Source of the DNA: Frondihabitans australicus
Lineage (GTDB): Bacteria > Actinomycetota > Actinomycetes > Actinomycetales > Microbacteriaceae
DNA length: 64,000 nucleotides
Reading direction: 5' to 3'
Assembly (NCBI RefSeq): GCF_003634555.1
Contig: NZ_RBKS01000001.1
Coordinates: forward strand, 3,720,001-3,784,000
Position numbers and translations under genes: made by a program. Under the pieces are notes generated by a model. It searched no databases. It had not been told where the DNA came from and was given only the letters and a program-made list of their open reading frames with translations. This document shows, one piece after another, positions 50,333-59,257 of this stretch (positions are counted from its first letter, which is position 1; each line of letters opens with the position of its first letter).

Positions 50333-52060
50333 GTGACCGAATCCGCTCCCGTCGACCCCACCCAGACGCCCGGCTGGCAGAAGCTGGAGGGAGTGGCCGA
50401 CGGCTTCGCCCCCGACCTCCGCGCCTGGTTCGACGCCGACCCCCAGCGGGCCGAGCGCTACACGTTCGAGGCGGCCGACCTCACCGTCGACCTGTCGAAG
50501 AACCTCGTGACCGAGGAGATCCTCGGCGCGCTCATCGAGGTCGCGAAGTCCGCCGGCGTCGCCGAGCGCTACCAGGCGATGATCTCGGGCGAGCACATCA
50601 ACGTCACCGAAGACCGCGCCGTGCTGCACACGGCCCTCCGCCGCCCGAAAGACTCGGCCGGGCTCGTCCCGCCGGCCCCGTTCGTCGTCGACGGCGAGAA
50701 CGTCGACGACGAGGTGCACGCGACGCTCGACAAGGTCTACGCGTTCGCCGACAAGATCCGCTCCGGCGAGTGGACCGGCGTCACCGGCAAGCGCATCGAG
50801 ACCGTCGTCAACATCGGCATCGGCGGCTCCGACCTCGGCCCCGTCATGGTCTACGAGGCGCTCAAGCCCTACGTGCAGCCCGGCCTCGAGGCCCGCTTCG
50901 TCTCGAACATCGACCCGGCCGACGTCTTCGAGAAGACCGCCGACCTCGACCCCGAGACCACGCTGTTCATCGTCGCGTCGAAGACCTTCGGCACGCTCGA
51001 GACCCTCACCAACGCGCGTCTCGCCCGCGAGTGGCTCTGGGCGAAGCTCGCCGAGGCCGGTGCGATCGACGACACCGACGAGGCGCGCAGCGGTGCCGTC
51101 GCCAAGCACTTCGTCGCGGTCTCCACCGCGCTCGACAAGGTCGCGGCGTTCGGCATCGACCCCGAGAACGCCTTCGGCTTCTGGGATTGGGTGGGCGGCC
51201 GCTACTCGGTCGACTCCGCGATCGGCACGAGCGTCGTCATCGCCGTGGGCCGCGAGAACTGGCAGAGCTTCCTCGCCGGGTTCCACGCCATCGACGAGCA
51301 CATGCGCACCACTCCGCTCGAGAAGAACGTGCCCGTGCTCATGGGCCTGCTCAACGTCTGGTACACCAACTTCCTCGGCGCTCAGAGCCACGCGGTCCTG
51401 CCCTACACGCAGTACCTCCACCGCTTCCCCGCCTACCTGCAGCAGCTCACGATGGAGTCGAACGGCAAGAGCGTCCGCTGGGACGGCTCCGCGGTCGTCA
51501 CCGACACGGGCGAGATCTTCTGGGGCGAGCCCGGCACCAACGGCCAGCACGCGTTCTACCAGCTGATCCACCAGGGCACGCGGATCATCCCGGCCGACTT
51601 CATCGCGGTCGCGAACCCCGCCCACCCGCTGAAGGACGGCACCGGCGACGGCGGCGCAGTCCAGCCCGGCGCCGACGTGCACGCGCTGTTCATGGCGAAC
51701 TACTTCGCGCAGACCAAGGCGCTCGCGTTCGGCAAGACCGCCGACGAGGTCCGCGCCGAGGGCACGAAAGAGTCGGTCGTCCCGGCGCGCGTGTTCTCGG
51801 GCAACCGGCCGACCACGTCGATCCTGGCGCCCGCTCTCACCCCGAGCGTCGTCGGCCAGCTGATCGCGCTGTACGAGCACATCGTCTTCACCGAGGGCAC
51901 CATCTGGGGCATCGACTCGTTCGACCAGTGGGGCGTCGAGCTCGGCAAGCAGCTCGCCCTGCAGATCGCTCCCGCGGTCGACGGCGACTCGGCCGCGCTC
52001 GAGTCGCAGGACTCGTCGACCAAGGCGCTCATCGCCCGCTACCTCGAGCTGCGCAAGTAG
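50333..52060 (+). CDS. pgi: Glucose-6-phosphate isomerase
   Basis: A 575-residue isomerase of glycolysis/gluconeogenesis interconverting glucose 6-phosphate and fructose 6-phosphate in the cytosol. It shows [18 protein letters not shown] (phosphate loop), the PGI signature [13 protein letters not shown], the catalytic Glu/His in [17 protein letters not shown] and the C-terminal catalytic Lys in [10 protein letters not shown]. The GTG at 50333 is chosen because AGGAGG lies five bases upstream, although an ATG occurs 18 bp earlier. Length is close to the family's usual 550. A core gene. Confidence 0.97.
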   Translation: MTESAPVDPTQTPGWQKLEGVADGFAPDLRAWFDADPQRAERYTFEAADLTVDLSKNLVTEEILGALIEVAKSAGVAERYQAMISGEHINVTEDRAVLHTALRRPKDSAGLVPPAPFVVDGENVDDEVHATLDKVYAFADKIRSGEWTGVTGKRIETVVNIGIGGSDLGPVMVYEALKPYVQPGLEARFVSNIDPADVFEKTADLDPETTLFIVASKTFGTLETLTNARLAREWLWAKLAEAGAIDDTDEARSGAVAKHFVAVSTALDKVAAFGIDPENAFGFWDWVGGRYSVDSAIGTSVVIAVGRENWQSFLAGFHAIDEHMRTTPLEKNVPVLMGLLNVWYTNFLGAQSHAVLPYTQYLHRFPAYLQQLTMESNGKSVRWDGSAVVTDTGEIFWGEPGTNGQHAFYQLIHQGTRIIPADFIAVANPAHPLKDGTGDGGAVQPGADVHALFMANYFAQTKALAFGKTADEVRAEGTKESVVPARVFSGNRPTTSILAPALTPSVVGQLIALYEHIVFTEGTIWGIDSFDQWGVELGKQLALQIAPAVDGDSAALESQDSSTKALIARYLELRK

Positions 52061-52468
52061 CCCGGGCGCGGTCCGCCGCGAGCACGCCGCCGCGCTCCCG
52101 CTCTTCGGGAGGATCTTCGTGGTGCCCGGGAGGAAGATGTCGCCGTTCGTCACCTCGGCGGAGGAAATCGCGCCAGGATGGCATGTTCCGGAGGAACGAC
52201 CTCGGCGATCTCCTCCCGAGCGTGACCAGACGCGGTTGCGCGGGCGGCGAGCGCAGCCCCCGGAGGAGAAAGCTCCTCCCTCACGTGCGAAAGCGGGCCG
52301 CAAGCGTCAAAGCAAGACGCTCCGGCGGACGCAACTCCTCCCGAGCGGCGGCGCGGTGCTCGAAGCAGTCGCGAACACGCGGGCCGAACGGCGACGCAAG
52401 GTGTAGATCATGAAGTGCGCGCGACGGCCGCGCGCGACGTCGCTGATCACGACGACGAGCGAAGCGGG
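52061..52468. other. Long intergenic region with repeated GGAGGA motifs and hairpins
   Basis: No convincing gene. The stretch has GGAGGA at 52108-52113, 52129-52134, 52160-52165, in the hairpin GTTCCGGAGGAAC (52185-52197) and in a perfect 7-bp stem GGAGGAG-AAAG-CTCCTCC (52262-52279), with complementary CTCCTCC elsewhere. It may encode a structured small RNA. Short frames across it are Arg/Pro-rich and look like shadows. Confidence 0.4.
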
Positions 52469-52942
52469 GTGCAGCCTGTGGGTGGAGTCTTCGCCGCCGC
52501 GCTCGGGGCCATGGTCGCCGTGTTCGGCACGCTCGTCTGGCTCGGGTTCCGCAACGGCGACCGCCCGGACGACGCGAACACGTCCATCTCGGCATTCGTC
52601 CGGCCGGGGCCTCCGGGGCGTGCTGCGTGGGTGCGCATCTCGATCGCGAATCCTGCGCCCACCCCCATGCTCGTCTCGTGGCGATGCACGCCGATCGGCC
52701 ATTCGCCGTGGGCCACCGCGCGCACCCTCCGCTCGCACACCGTGCTGCCGTGGAGGCTCGACGAGCGCTCGTTCACTCTTCTGGGAGGGGTCGACGCGTC
52801 GGCGACGCACGTCTGGGAGGTGCCGCTCGAGCTGACGGAGCGCGCGCGGATCCACTCGCGCGCGATCCGGATCGAGGTGCGCCTCGACAAGGACGCCCGG
52901 CGGCCGCGAGTGCAGACCGTCGACCTCGCCCTCGCGTCGTAG
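52469..52942 (+). CDS. Small membrane protein of unknown function
   Basis: About 157 residues if started at GTG 52469; an upstream GTG at 52415 gives 175. The N-terminal hydrophobic stretch VFAAALGAMVAVFGTLVWLG predicts one membrane anchor. The remainder is a soluble beta-rich domain (SISAFVRPG, AWVRISIANPAPTPMLVSWR, IEVRLDKDARRPRVQTVDL). No family was recognised. It is convergent with the serine protease, 18 bp apart. The start is uncertain because no strong ribosome site is seen. Confidence 0.6.
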   Translation: MQPVGGVFAAALGAMVAVFGTLVWLGFRNGDRPDDANTSISAFVRPGPPGRAAWVRISIANPAPTPMLVSWRCTPIGHSPWATARTLRSHTVLPWRLDERSFTLLGGVDASATHVWEVPLELTERARIHSRAIRIEVRLDKDARRPRVQTVDLALAS

Positions 52943-52960
52943 GGGTCGGGTGGCGCGGCG

Positions 52961-53800
52961 TCAGCAGCCGTCCGACCCCGGGGGCACGACCGTGTCGGGT
53001 CGGGCGTGCAGCACCGCGCGCAGGTACGTGGCGTACACGCGCGTCGTCAGTCGCGGCGAGTACGAGGTGTAGTCGAAGCACCCGCCCTGGTGCAGGCCGG
53101 CGATGAGCCCCACGACGACGTGCGTGCCGTGCGGCCCGGCGGCGAGGAAGGGCGAGCCGCTCACGCCGCCCTGGTAGTTCGAGCAGTTGAAGCCCGGGTA
53201 CCCGTCGGTGTAGTACACCTTCGCCGTACAGGTGATCGGCTGGTCGTCGACCCCGGCGTTGTAGGCCGGGTCGGTGATCGTGGTGCCGGCGCGCGGCGCC
53301 GTGCCGAGCAGGTTCGCCCCGGTGAGCTGCTGGATCCTGCGGGCCCTGCCATCGATCGTCTGAGGGGCGATGCGCAGGATCGCATAGTCGCTCTGCGTAT
53401 CGCCCTCCTTCTGCCAGGCCGGGTCGACGTACGCCGCGCTGATCTTCCACACGCCGTAGGGCGCGCGCCCGTCGACGTAGCCCGGCACGAAGCTCCAGGC
53501 GGAGGTGTCGCCGTAGACGCAGTGCGCCGCCGTGAGTACGAGGTCGTCCGTGGGGCTCGCGATCACGCTGCCCGAGCACTCGTGCCCGTCGGCGAGCGGC
53601 CCGCGGAAGATCGCGCCGACGGTCGGCGTGCCGTCGAACGAGTGGGCCGTGGGGGTGCCGGGAGGGGCGCCGTCGGCGGCGGCCGGGGCGGCAGCAGTCG
53701 CAGCGGCGGCGTCGGCCGAGGCCGACTGTGGCGCGAGCAGCCCGGCTGCGACGAGAGCGAGCGAGGCGAGGGCGAGAGGGACCGCGTGTGATCGGCGCAT
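52961..53800 (-). CDS. Secreted trypsin-like serine protease
   Basis: A 279-residue S1-family protease. A signal peptide spans about residues 1-30 (basic start, hydrophobic core, cut near SASAD), then an Ala-rich stretch. The catalytic triad is visible: His93 in VLTAAHC, Asp138 in QSDYAILRI and Ser214 in GGVSGSPF. The usual GDSGGP is GVSGSP here, with Val replacing the Asp that precedes the serine. Cys pairs near 75/94 and 191/206 suit disulfides. It probably degrades extracellular protein. No operon partner. Confidence 0.88.
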   Translation of the reverse strand: MRRSHAVPLALASLALVAAGLLAPQSASADAAAATAAAPAAADGAPPGTPTAHSFDGTPTVGAIFRGPLADGHECSGSVIASPTDDLVLTAAHCVYGDTSAWSFVPGYVDGRAPYGVWKISAAYVDPAWQKEGDTQSDYAILRIAPQTIDGRARRIQQLTGANLLGTAPRAGTTITDPAYNAGVDDQPITCTAKVYYTDGYPGFNCSNYQGGVSGSPFLAAGPHGTHVVVGLIAGLHQGGCFDYTSYSPRLTTRVYATYLRAVLHARPDTVVPPGSDGC

Positions 53801-53873
53801 GGCCAGACGCTACTCCGGCGGTTCGACGTCGCGGGTTTCGGTCGTGTGACGCATCGAACGATGCGCCCGTGCA

Positions 53874-54602
53874 TCACGCGCGACGGGCCACGAAGACGTT
53901 CTCGAGACCCGGCCGATCGGGAGCGTCGCGGACCTCGAGCACCTCGAAGCCGGCGGCTACGAGGTCGCCCGTGATCGCCGACCCGTCGCGAAAGCGCAGG
54001 GTCGACGTCGACTCGAGCGACTCGCCCGAGTCGAAGAGGTACCTGTCGACGAAGGTCACGAGCGGCGGTGCGACCATCGTGACCTCGAACCGGTGGGTCA
54101 CCCGGCCGACGCCCGGCACCTCGTGCGTCGTCGTGGTCGGCGCCGAGGCCCACGCCTCCCAGGCGCGTGCCTCGGGGCGCCTCGCCTCGAACACGAGATG
54201 GCCGCCCGGGCGGAGCGCGGCGGCCGCGCCGGCGAGGGCCGCGTGCCACGCGTCGTCGGCCACGAACACCTGCGCGACGTTGCCCGTCATCGCTGCGAGA
54301 TCGGCCCTGAGGCCGAGCTCGGCGGCGGTGACGGCGTCACCGTGCACCCAGGCGACCGCGTCGGCGCCGGGCTTCGAGCGTGCGACGTCGAGCGAGGCGA
54401 GAGCAGGATCCACACCGGTCACGTCGAACCCTCGGCCGGCGGCGAGCAGGGCGAACTCTCCGGTGCCGCAGCCGATGTCGACGATCGAGTGTGCGCCGAG
54501 CTCCTGCGCCAGGGCGAGGTAGGGGTCGAGATCGTCTCGCGGGCCGTCGAGGGCGTCGTAGAGCACGGCGAGGCGCGGGTCGTCGAACTTGGCGTCGGGC
54601 AC
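53874..54602 (-). CDS. SAM-dependent class I methyltransferase
   Basis: A 242-residue methyltransferase with motif I SIVDIGCGTGEFALLAAGRG near residues 34-53, VTGVDPALASLDVARSK (motif II acidic residue for ribose) and AALRPGGHLVFEAR (motif IV/V). The substrate is unknown; the beta-rich C-terminal half (RFEVTMVAPPLVTFVDRYLF) resembles small-molecule methyltransferases. GTG start. It stands alone between the protease and a TspO-like gene on the other strand. Confidence 0.87.
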   Translation of the reverse strand: MPDAKFDDPRLAVLYDALDGPRDDLDPYLALAQELGAHSIVDIGCGTGEFALLAAGRGFDVTGVDPALASLDVARSKPGADAVAWVHGDAVTAAELGLRADLAAMTGNVAQVFVADDAWHAALAGAAAALRPGGHLVFEARRPEARAWEAWASAPTTTTHEVPGVGRVTHRFEVTMVAPPLVTFVDRYLFDSGESLESTSTLRFRDGSAITGDLVAAGFEVLEVRDAPDRPGLENVFVARRA

Positions 54603-54689
54603 GGCTCGAGCCTAGGCACGGGGAGGTTCGACGCGCCGCACCGCGGTGCACGACCGGACAAAACTCAGCAGGCTGAGTATCGTCGGGTC

Positions 54690-55526
54690 ATGAGCACCGC
54701 AACCGCCGCCACCGGCCGCCGCACCGCCACGAGCGGCGACCGCACCCGCCAGATCGTCGTGGCCGTCAGCGCCCTCGTGGCCATCGTGGGCGACTTCATC
54801 GGCGCCGGCATCGTCGTCGGCACCCCGATCAATCAGGCCGCAGGAGGGGCGCTCGCCGCCGACGCCACCCTGATCGCCCCGGGTACGGGCGCCTTCCAGA
54901 TCTGGGGCGTCATCTACCTCGGCCTCGTCGCCTACGCGGTCTGGCAGTTCCTCCCCGCGCAGGCGACGGCCCAGCGGCATCAGCGTCTCGGCTACCCGAT
55001 CGCCTGGTCGATGCTGCTGAACGCGGCGTGGATCCTGAGCATCCAGGCCGACCTGCTGTGGCTGAGCATCCCGGTGATCGCGGCGCTGCTGGTCGTGCTG
55101 GTGATCGCGTTCCTGCGGACACGCGACGGCGCCAGCGACAGGGCCCTTCGCCCGACCGGCCGCCTCGACGCACTCATCACCGACGGCACGGTCGGCCTCT
55201 ACCTCGGCTGGGTGTCGGTCGCGACGGCCGCGAACGTCACGGCGGGTCTCCAGGCCGCAGGATTCGACGGGCTCGGCATCGCTCCGGAGGCCTGGGCGGT
55301 CGTCGTGGTCGCCGTCGCCACCGCTGTCGGGGTCGCTCTCGCGCTCCGCGGTGCCGGGCGGATCGCGCCGGCTCTGTCTCTGGCGTGGGGTCTCGCGTGG
55401 ATCGCCGAGGCGCGGCTCGCAGGCGCGCCGCATTCGGTGGCGACGGGCGTGGCCGGGCTCCTGGGCGCCCTGATCGTTCTCGCGGTGACCGTGGCGGTGC
55501 GTGCGCGGGCGGCGGAAAAGCACTGA
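54690..55526 (+). CDS. TspO/tryptophan-rich-sensory-like membrane protein
   Basis: A 278-residue membrane protein with about seven hydrophobic segments. FQIWGVIYLGLVAYAVWQFL near residue 71 resembles the TspO/MBR 'IWxxIYxxlgxs' segment, and LLNAAWILSIQADLLWLSI the following helices, but it is longer than classical TspO (about 160 residues). It could be a carotenoid- or tetrapyrrole-linked sensor or a permease-like protein. No local partner points to its role. Confidence 0.65.
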   Translation: MSTATAATGRRTATSGDRTRQIVVAVSALVAIVGDFIGAGIVVGTPINQAAGGALAADATLIAPGTGAFQIWGVIYLGLVAYAVWQFLPAQATAQRHQRLGYPIAWSMLLNAAWILSIQADLLWLSIPVIAALLVVLVIAFLRTRDGASDRALRPTGRLDALITDGTVGLYLGWVSVATAANVTAGLQAAGFDGLGIAPEAWAVVVVAVATAVGVALALRGAGRIAPALSLAWGLAWIAEARLAGAPHSVATGVAGLLGALIVLAVTVAVRARAAEKH

Positions 55527-55704
55527 CCGCCCCGTCGTTCCGGGCGACAGGGCGGCGAGGCACGGCGAAATAAAAGTTAACGCGGGGGCCCTTGCGACGA
55601 AACGCGTGGACGCTTGACTTGATGGTGTCGGGAGGAGTGCAGACCTCCCGGCGCAGCATCATCCACCGCCCGCGAGATCACGCTTCGTCGAAAGGCAGCA
55701 GCGA

Positions 55705-56169
55705 ATGTCCCTTCCTCTCATCGACACCTCGCCGACCTCGACATCCGTCGGTGCGCGCCGCGGTGCCGGCCTTCGCACCGTCGCCGACCTGACGCGGTAC
55801 CCGTCGGTGCGGGGCGAGGTCGTGCACGGTGAGATGCGCGGTCGCGAGCTGGGCTTCCCGACGGCGAACATGGCTCAGGATGCAGTCGGTACCGTCCCCG
55901 AGGACGGCGTCTACGCCGCGCGGGTCATCATCGAGGGGCGCCTCTACGACGCCGCCGTCTCGGTGGGCGACAACCCGACGTTCGAGGGCGTGCCCGCGCG
56001 CCAGATCGAGGCCTACCTGCTCGACGTGAGCCTCGACCTCTACGGCAAGCAGATGGCCGTGTACTTCGTCGAGCGGATCCGCGGCAACGTCCGGTTCGAG
56101 GGCCTCGAGTCGCTCGTGGCGCAGATCGCCGCCGACGTCGAGAACGTGCGCCACCGGCTCGCCGCCTGA
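55705..56169 (+). CDS. Stand-alone riboflavin kinase domain protein
   Basis: A 154-residue protein made of one flavokinase domain: RGEVVHGEMRGRELGFPTAN near residues 36-55 (the RGxxLGfPTAN signature with the metal-binding Thr/Asn), PEDGVYA, AAVSVGDNPTFEG and the catalytic Glu region IEAYLLDVSLDLYG. In most bacteria this domain is the C-terminal half of RibF, fused to FAD synthetase; here the synthetase half is missing. It phosphorylates riboflavin to FMN. It may be a paralogue of a full-length RibF elsewhere. No FMN riboswitch was seen upstream. Confidence 0.85.
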   Translation: MSLPLIDTSPTSTSVGARRGAGLRTVADLTRYPSVRGEVVHGEMRGRELGFPTANMAQDAVGTVPEDGVYAARVIIEGRLYDAAVSVGDNPTFEGVPARQIEAYLLDVSLDLYGKQMAVYFVERIRGNVRFEGLESLVAQIAADVENVRHRLAA

Positions 56170-56180
56170 CCCTCCCTAGT

Positions 56181-56238
56181 CCTCCCAAAAACGACTCTCC
56201 CGGCGTGATTTCACGTCGGGAGAGTCGTTTTCGGGAGG
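56181..56238. repeat. Family B intergenic palindrome, copy 1
   Basis: Arms 56181-56208 and 56211-56238 are complementary at 26 of 28 positions around a 2-nt loop, with AAAAACGACTCT on the left and AGAGTCGTTTT on the right. It lies between the convergent riboflavin kinase and shikimate-dehydrogenase genes, where a two-way terminator is expected. A second copy is at 63779. Confidence 0.85.
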
Positions 56239-56267
56239 GCAAAAGGTCCTGTTACCGCAGCAGGGCC

Positions 56268-57134
56268 TCAGCCGAAGAGGTGCGCCCGCACGTGGTCGAG
56301 CGGCATCGCGTGCCCGGTGAAGAGCTCGAACGACGCCGCGCCCTGGTGCAGCATCATCGGCAGGCCGTTCATCGTGCGGCATCCGGCGGCCCGAGCGTCG
56401 AGCAGCAGCGCCGACGCGGCGGGCTCGTAGACGACGTCCGACACGAACAGCGACGGCCGCAGCACGTCGACAGCGGGCACGGGCAGCGGCGAGAGCCCCT
56501 CGAGCGGCTTCATGCCGACACCGGTCGCATTGGCCAGGATCGACGACTCGCCCACGGCCGACACGAAACCGTCGGCATCGTCGAGGTCGCCCACCGTTAC
56601 GGGCACGCCGGTCGCCGCAGTGACGCGCGACGCCAGCGCGAGAGCTGCGTCGAAGAAGCCGTCGCGCCGATTGACCACACGCACCCGGGCCGCTCCCTCG
56701 AGCGCGGCCTGCGTCACCATCGCCGACGACGCCCCGCCCGCCCCGATGATCGTGACCGTGGCGCCCGTGACGGAGACCCCGTTCTCGCGGAGCGCGGCCG
56801 TCCAGCCGAGCCCGTCGGTGTTGTAGCCGGTGAGCACTCCGTCATGGTTGACGACGGTGTTGCAGGCGCCGATGAGGCGCGCGGCTTCGTCCACGTCGTC
56901 GAGGAGGTCGAGCACGGCGACCTTGTTCGGCATGGAGACGTTGAACCCCCGGGCGCCCAGGGCTCGCAGCCCCGAAACGGCGTCCGCGAGCTCCTGCGCC
57001 CCGACCTCGAAGGCGAGGTAGACGTAGGGGAGCCCCAGGTGCTCGAGCGCGAGGTCGTGCATGCGGGGCGAGCGGCTGTGCCGGATCGGGGTGGCGATCA
57101 GCCCGAGCAGCTCGGTGGCCCCATCGATTCGCAC
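56268..57134 (-). CDS. aroE: Shikimate/quinate dehydrogenase
   Basis: A 288-residue enzyme. The N-terminal catalytic domain has IRHSRSPRMHDLAL (substrate loop), GFNVSMPNK with the catalytic Lys and GACNTVV. The C-terminal Rossmann domain has IIGAGGASSAM near residue 128, VVNRRDG and NATGVGM, with the final NGLPMMLHQGAASFELFTG for substrate closure. It reduces 3-dehydroshikimate in aromatic amino-acid synthesis, or works as a quinate/shikimate catabolic (YdiB-like) enzyme; the isolated position leaves both open. GTG start. Confidence 0.9.
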   Translation of the reverse strand: MRIDGATELLGLIATPIRHSRSPRMHDLALEHLGLPYVYLAFEVGAQELADAVSGLRALGARGFNVSMPNKVAVLDLLDDVDEAARLIGACNTVVNHDGVLTGYNTDGLGWTAALRENGVSVTGATVTIIGAGGASSAMVTQAALEGAARVRVVNRRDGFFDAALALASRVTAATGVPVTVGDLDDADGFVSAVGESSILANATGVGMKPLEGLSPLPVPAVDVLRPSLFVSDVVYEPAASALLLDARAAGCRTMNGLPMMLHQGAASFELFTGHAMPLDHVRAHLFG

Positions 57135-57160
57135 TCGGCCACCCTAGCGGGGGCGCGCCG

Positions 57161-58024
57161 CTAGACCGATGGCTCGGCCAGGGCCTCGGTCGCGGCCCAC
57201 ACGGCCAGCAGCCGCAGCTTCTCCTCCGACGGCGACGCCGGCTCGGCCGAGTAGGTGAGCACGGTGAGCCCCGGGTCCATGACGAGCTCCATGGCCTCGT
57301 AGGTCAGCTCGAGATCGCCCACCTCGGGGTGCCGCATGCGCTTGACGCCCGATCGGTGCATGCCGACGTCGTGCGACGCCCAGGCCTGGCGGAACAGCTC
57401 GCTGCGGGTCGACAGCTCGCCGATGAGGTCGCTGAGCGCCTTGTCGTATGGGTTGCGGCCGGCGGCAGCCCGCAGGATCGCGACCGAGTCGTGCGTGACA
57501 TCGCTCCAGTCGACGTAGAAGTCGGGCGCCCCCGCGTCGAGGAAGGTGAAGCGCGCCGTGTTCGGCCTCCGTGCCGGATCGGCGAACACGGGGGCGTAGA
57601 GAGCTCGCGCCATGACGTTCGCGCCGAGGATGTCCATGCGGTCGTTGCGCACCCACGCCGGCCCCGAGAACGAGTCGAGCATGCGCTGCACGCTCGACCG
57701 GATCGTCGTCGTGACGGCGCGGCGACGCGTGCCGATCGAGGCGTTCGCGGTGCGCGAGAGGTCGAACAGGTGCATGCGCTCGACGTCGTCGAGCTGCAGC
57801 GCCCGCGAGATCGCCTCGAGCACGCCCTCCGAGACTCCGCCGAGGTTGCCGCGCTCGAGGCGCACGTAGTAGTCGACGCTCACGCCGGCGAGCAGCGCGA
57901 CCTCTTCTCGGCGCAGGCCCTTCACGCGGCGGTTGCCGCCGAACGTCGGCAGTCCGACCTGCTCGGGCGTCACGCGAGCGCGGCGGGTCGAGAGGAACTC
58001 GCGGATCTCGGTCTTGTTGTCCAC
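57161..58024 (-). CDS. XRE-family regulator with MmyB-like ligand domain
   Basis: A 287-residue regulator: helix-turn-helix around LRREEVALLAGVSVDYYVRL (about residues 38-57) and GVSEGVLEAISRALQLDDVE, followed by the MmyB-like domain (FTFLDAGAPDFYVDW, RNPYDKALSDLIGELS). Such proteins often bind a fatty acid or similar ligand and control a neighbouring reductase or SDR. No ribosome site precedes the GTG at 58024, so a leaderless transcript is possible. It lies directly downstream of the LacI regulator gene on the same strand. Confidence 0.88.
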   Translation of the reverse strand: MDNKTEIREFLSTRRARVTPEQVGLPTFGGNRRVKGLRREEVALLAGVSVDYYVRLERGNLGGVSEGVLEAISRALQLDDVERMHLFDLSRTANASIGTRRRAVTTTIRSSVQRMLDSFSGPAWVRNDRMDILGANVMARALYAPVFADPARRPNTARFTFLDAGAPDFYVDWSDVTHDSVAILRAAAGRNPYDKALSDLIGELSTRSELFRQAWASHDVGMHRSGVKRMRHPEVGDLELTYEAMELVMDPGLTVLTYSAEPASPSEEKLRLLAVWAATEALAEPSV

Positions 58025-58097
58025 GGGTCTACGGTACGACGCCCCGTCGCGGGCAGACAGGGCCTGCCGGTACCCGTTCAGTGCGAAGGCCACCCGT

Positions 58098-59117
58098 TCA
58101 GCGGGCCGGCGGCGCGGTGCTGTCCCCGAGGACGAGCTCGGGCACGACGAGGCGCCCCTCGACGGCGGCAGTGGGATCCTGCACCTCGCGCACGAACCGC
58201 TCGACGACGATGTGCGCGATCGTCGAGACGGGCACCTTGAGCGACGTCAGGGTCGGCACGAGCGACCGCCCGATCACGCTCGAGTCGAACCCCGAGACCG
58301 ACAGCTCCGGCCCGACGGCGAGGCCGACCGCAGCGGCGGCCCGGTAGACCGACACCGACAGCAGGTCGGACGAGCAGACGATGGCGGTCGGCCGAACGGC
58401 GGCCGAGCCGGCGGCAGGGCGCAGGAGCCGGGAGACCGCCTCGGTCATGTCGACGTGATCCCCCGGAGACTCCAGCACCCGCGCCGGAAGCCCGTGCTCG
58501 CGCATCGAGGTGAGGTAGCCGCTGCGTCGCTCGTCGTCCCAGTACGCCGAGGGCTCGTAGCCGAGGTAGAGGATGTCGCGGTGCCCGAGCGCGATCATGT
58601 GCTCGGTGGTGCGGTGCGTCCCGGCGACGTTGTCGACGTCGACCCAGGCCTGCCGGAGGCCGTCCGGCACCCGGCCGAACGCGGCGAACGGCGTGTGGGT
58701 CTCCTCGACGATGGCGAGCCGCTCGTCGTACCCGAACATGTCGTTGAAGACGAAGCCGTCGACGCGGCCGGAGCGGACCAGGTCGCGCATGCCCGCGGCT
58801 CCTGTGCTCGTCACCAGCACGTGGTAGCCCTGCTCGCCGGCGGCGCCGATGAGCGAGCGCATGAAGTCCATGACGATGACGTTGTCGGGGGCGAGCGAGG
58901 TCTCCATGAGCGGGTACGCCAGCTGCCCGCTTCGCTTCGACCGCATGCTCGAGGCGCCCGGATGCGGCGCGTAGCCCAGCCGGTCGACGACCTCCTGGAT
59001 GCGTGCGGCCGTCGCCGACCCGACGCGCCCGGTCCCGCGCAGCACGTTCGACACGGTCTGCCTCGACACACCGGCGGCGTCGGCGACCTCGTCGATCGTG
59101 ACGCGACGGGCGGCCAT
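58098..59117 (-). CDS. LacI-family transcriptional regulator
   Basis: A 339-residue LacI repressor: VTIDEVADAAGVSRQTVSNV near residues 6-25 and APHPGASSMRSKRSGQLAYP for the hinge. The effector domain contains DSDLL-like CSSDLLSVSVYRAAAAVGLA and SVSGFDSSVIGRSLVPTLTS. ATG 59117 is chosen from the helix-turn-helix position. It is divergent from a sugar ABC importer operon ending in a Gfo/Idh/MocA dehydrogenase, with a GAACGTTC operator between, so it is the probable repressor of that operon. Confidence 0.92.
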   Translation of the reverse strand: MAARRVTIDEVADAAGVSRQTVSNVLRGTGRVGSATAARIQEVVDRLGYAPHPGASSMRSKRSGQLAYPLMETSLAPDNVIVMDFMRSLIGAAGEQGYHVLVTSTGAAGMRDLVRSGRVDGFVFNDMFGYDERLAIVEETHTPFAAFGRVPDGLRQAWVDVDNVAGTHRTTEHMIALGHRDILYLGYEPSAYWDDERRSGYLTSMREHGLPARVLESPGDHVDMTEAVSRLLRPAAGSAAVRPTAIVCSSDLLSVSVYRAAAAVGLAVGPELSVSGFDSSVIGRSLVPTLTSLKVPVSTIAHIVVERFVREVQDPTAAVEGRLVVPELVLGDSTAPPAR

Positions 59118-59182
59118 GGCAATCCTTCGAACGCTGTTGACACCGGGATCGGTGCGGTGACACTCTATCGGCAGCGGTGGTA

Positions 59183-59190
59183 GAACGTTC
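59183..59190. promoter_or_regulatory. LacI-type operator (GAACGTTC)
   Basis: A perfect 8-bp palindrome with central CG, within TAGAACGTTCAA, about 65 bp upstream of the LacI start and 70 bp upstream of the permease start. It is placed to control both divergent genes. Confidence 0.5.
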
Positions 59191-59226
59191 AACCTGAGTA
59201 GCCACGAGACACCGCAGCCGTCACAC

Positions 59227-59257
59227 AAGGGAGTGAATGATGGGAACAATCGCATGA
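59227..59257 (+). promoter_or_regulatory. Ribosome site and five-codon leader ORF overlapping the permease start
   Basis: AAGGGAG at 59227-59233 is ideally spaced for ATG 59240, which opens a five-codon frame (M-G-T-I-A) whose TGA overlaps the permease ATG at 59254 (ATGA). The permease ATG itself has only a weak ribosome site, so its translation may depend on this leader. A GTG at 59233 in the permease frame is too close to AAGGGAG. Confidence 0.4.

Noticed and set aside
52119-52406. A 95-codon frame in the pgi downstream region
   Set aside because: The composition is Arg/Pro-rich, no ribosome site or family motif is seen, and the repeated GGAGGA hairpins explain the sequence better as non-coding.
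55527-55704. FMN riboswitch before the riboflavin kinase
   Set aside because: The conserved FMN-aptamer segments (for example AGGGG...GAAATTCCC-like core strands) are not found in the 178-bp leader.
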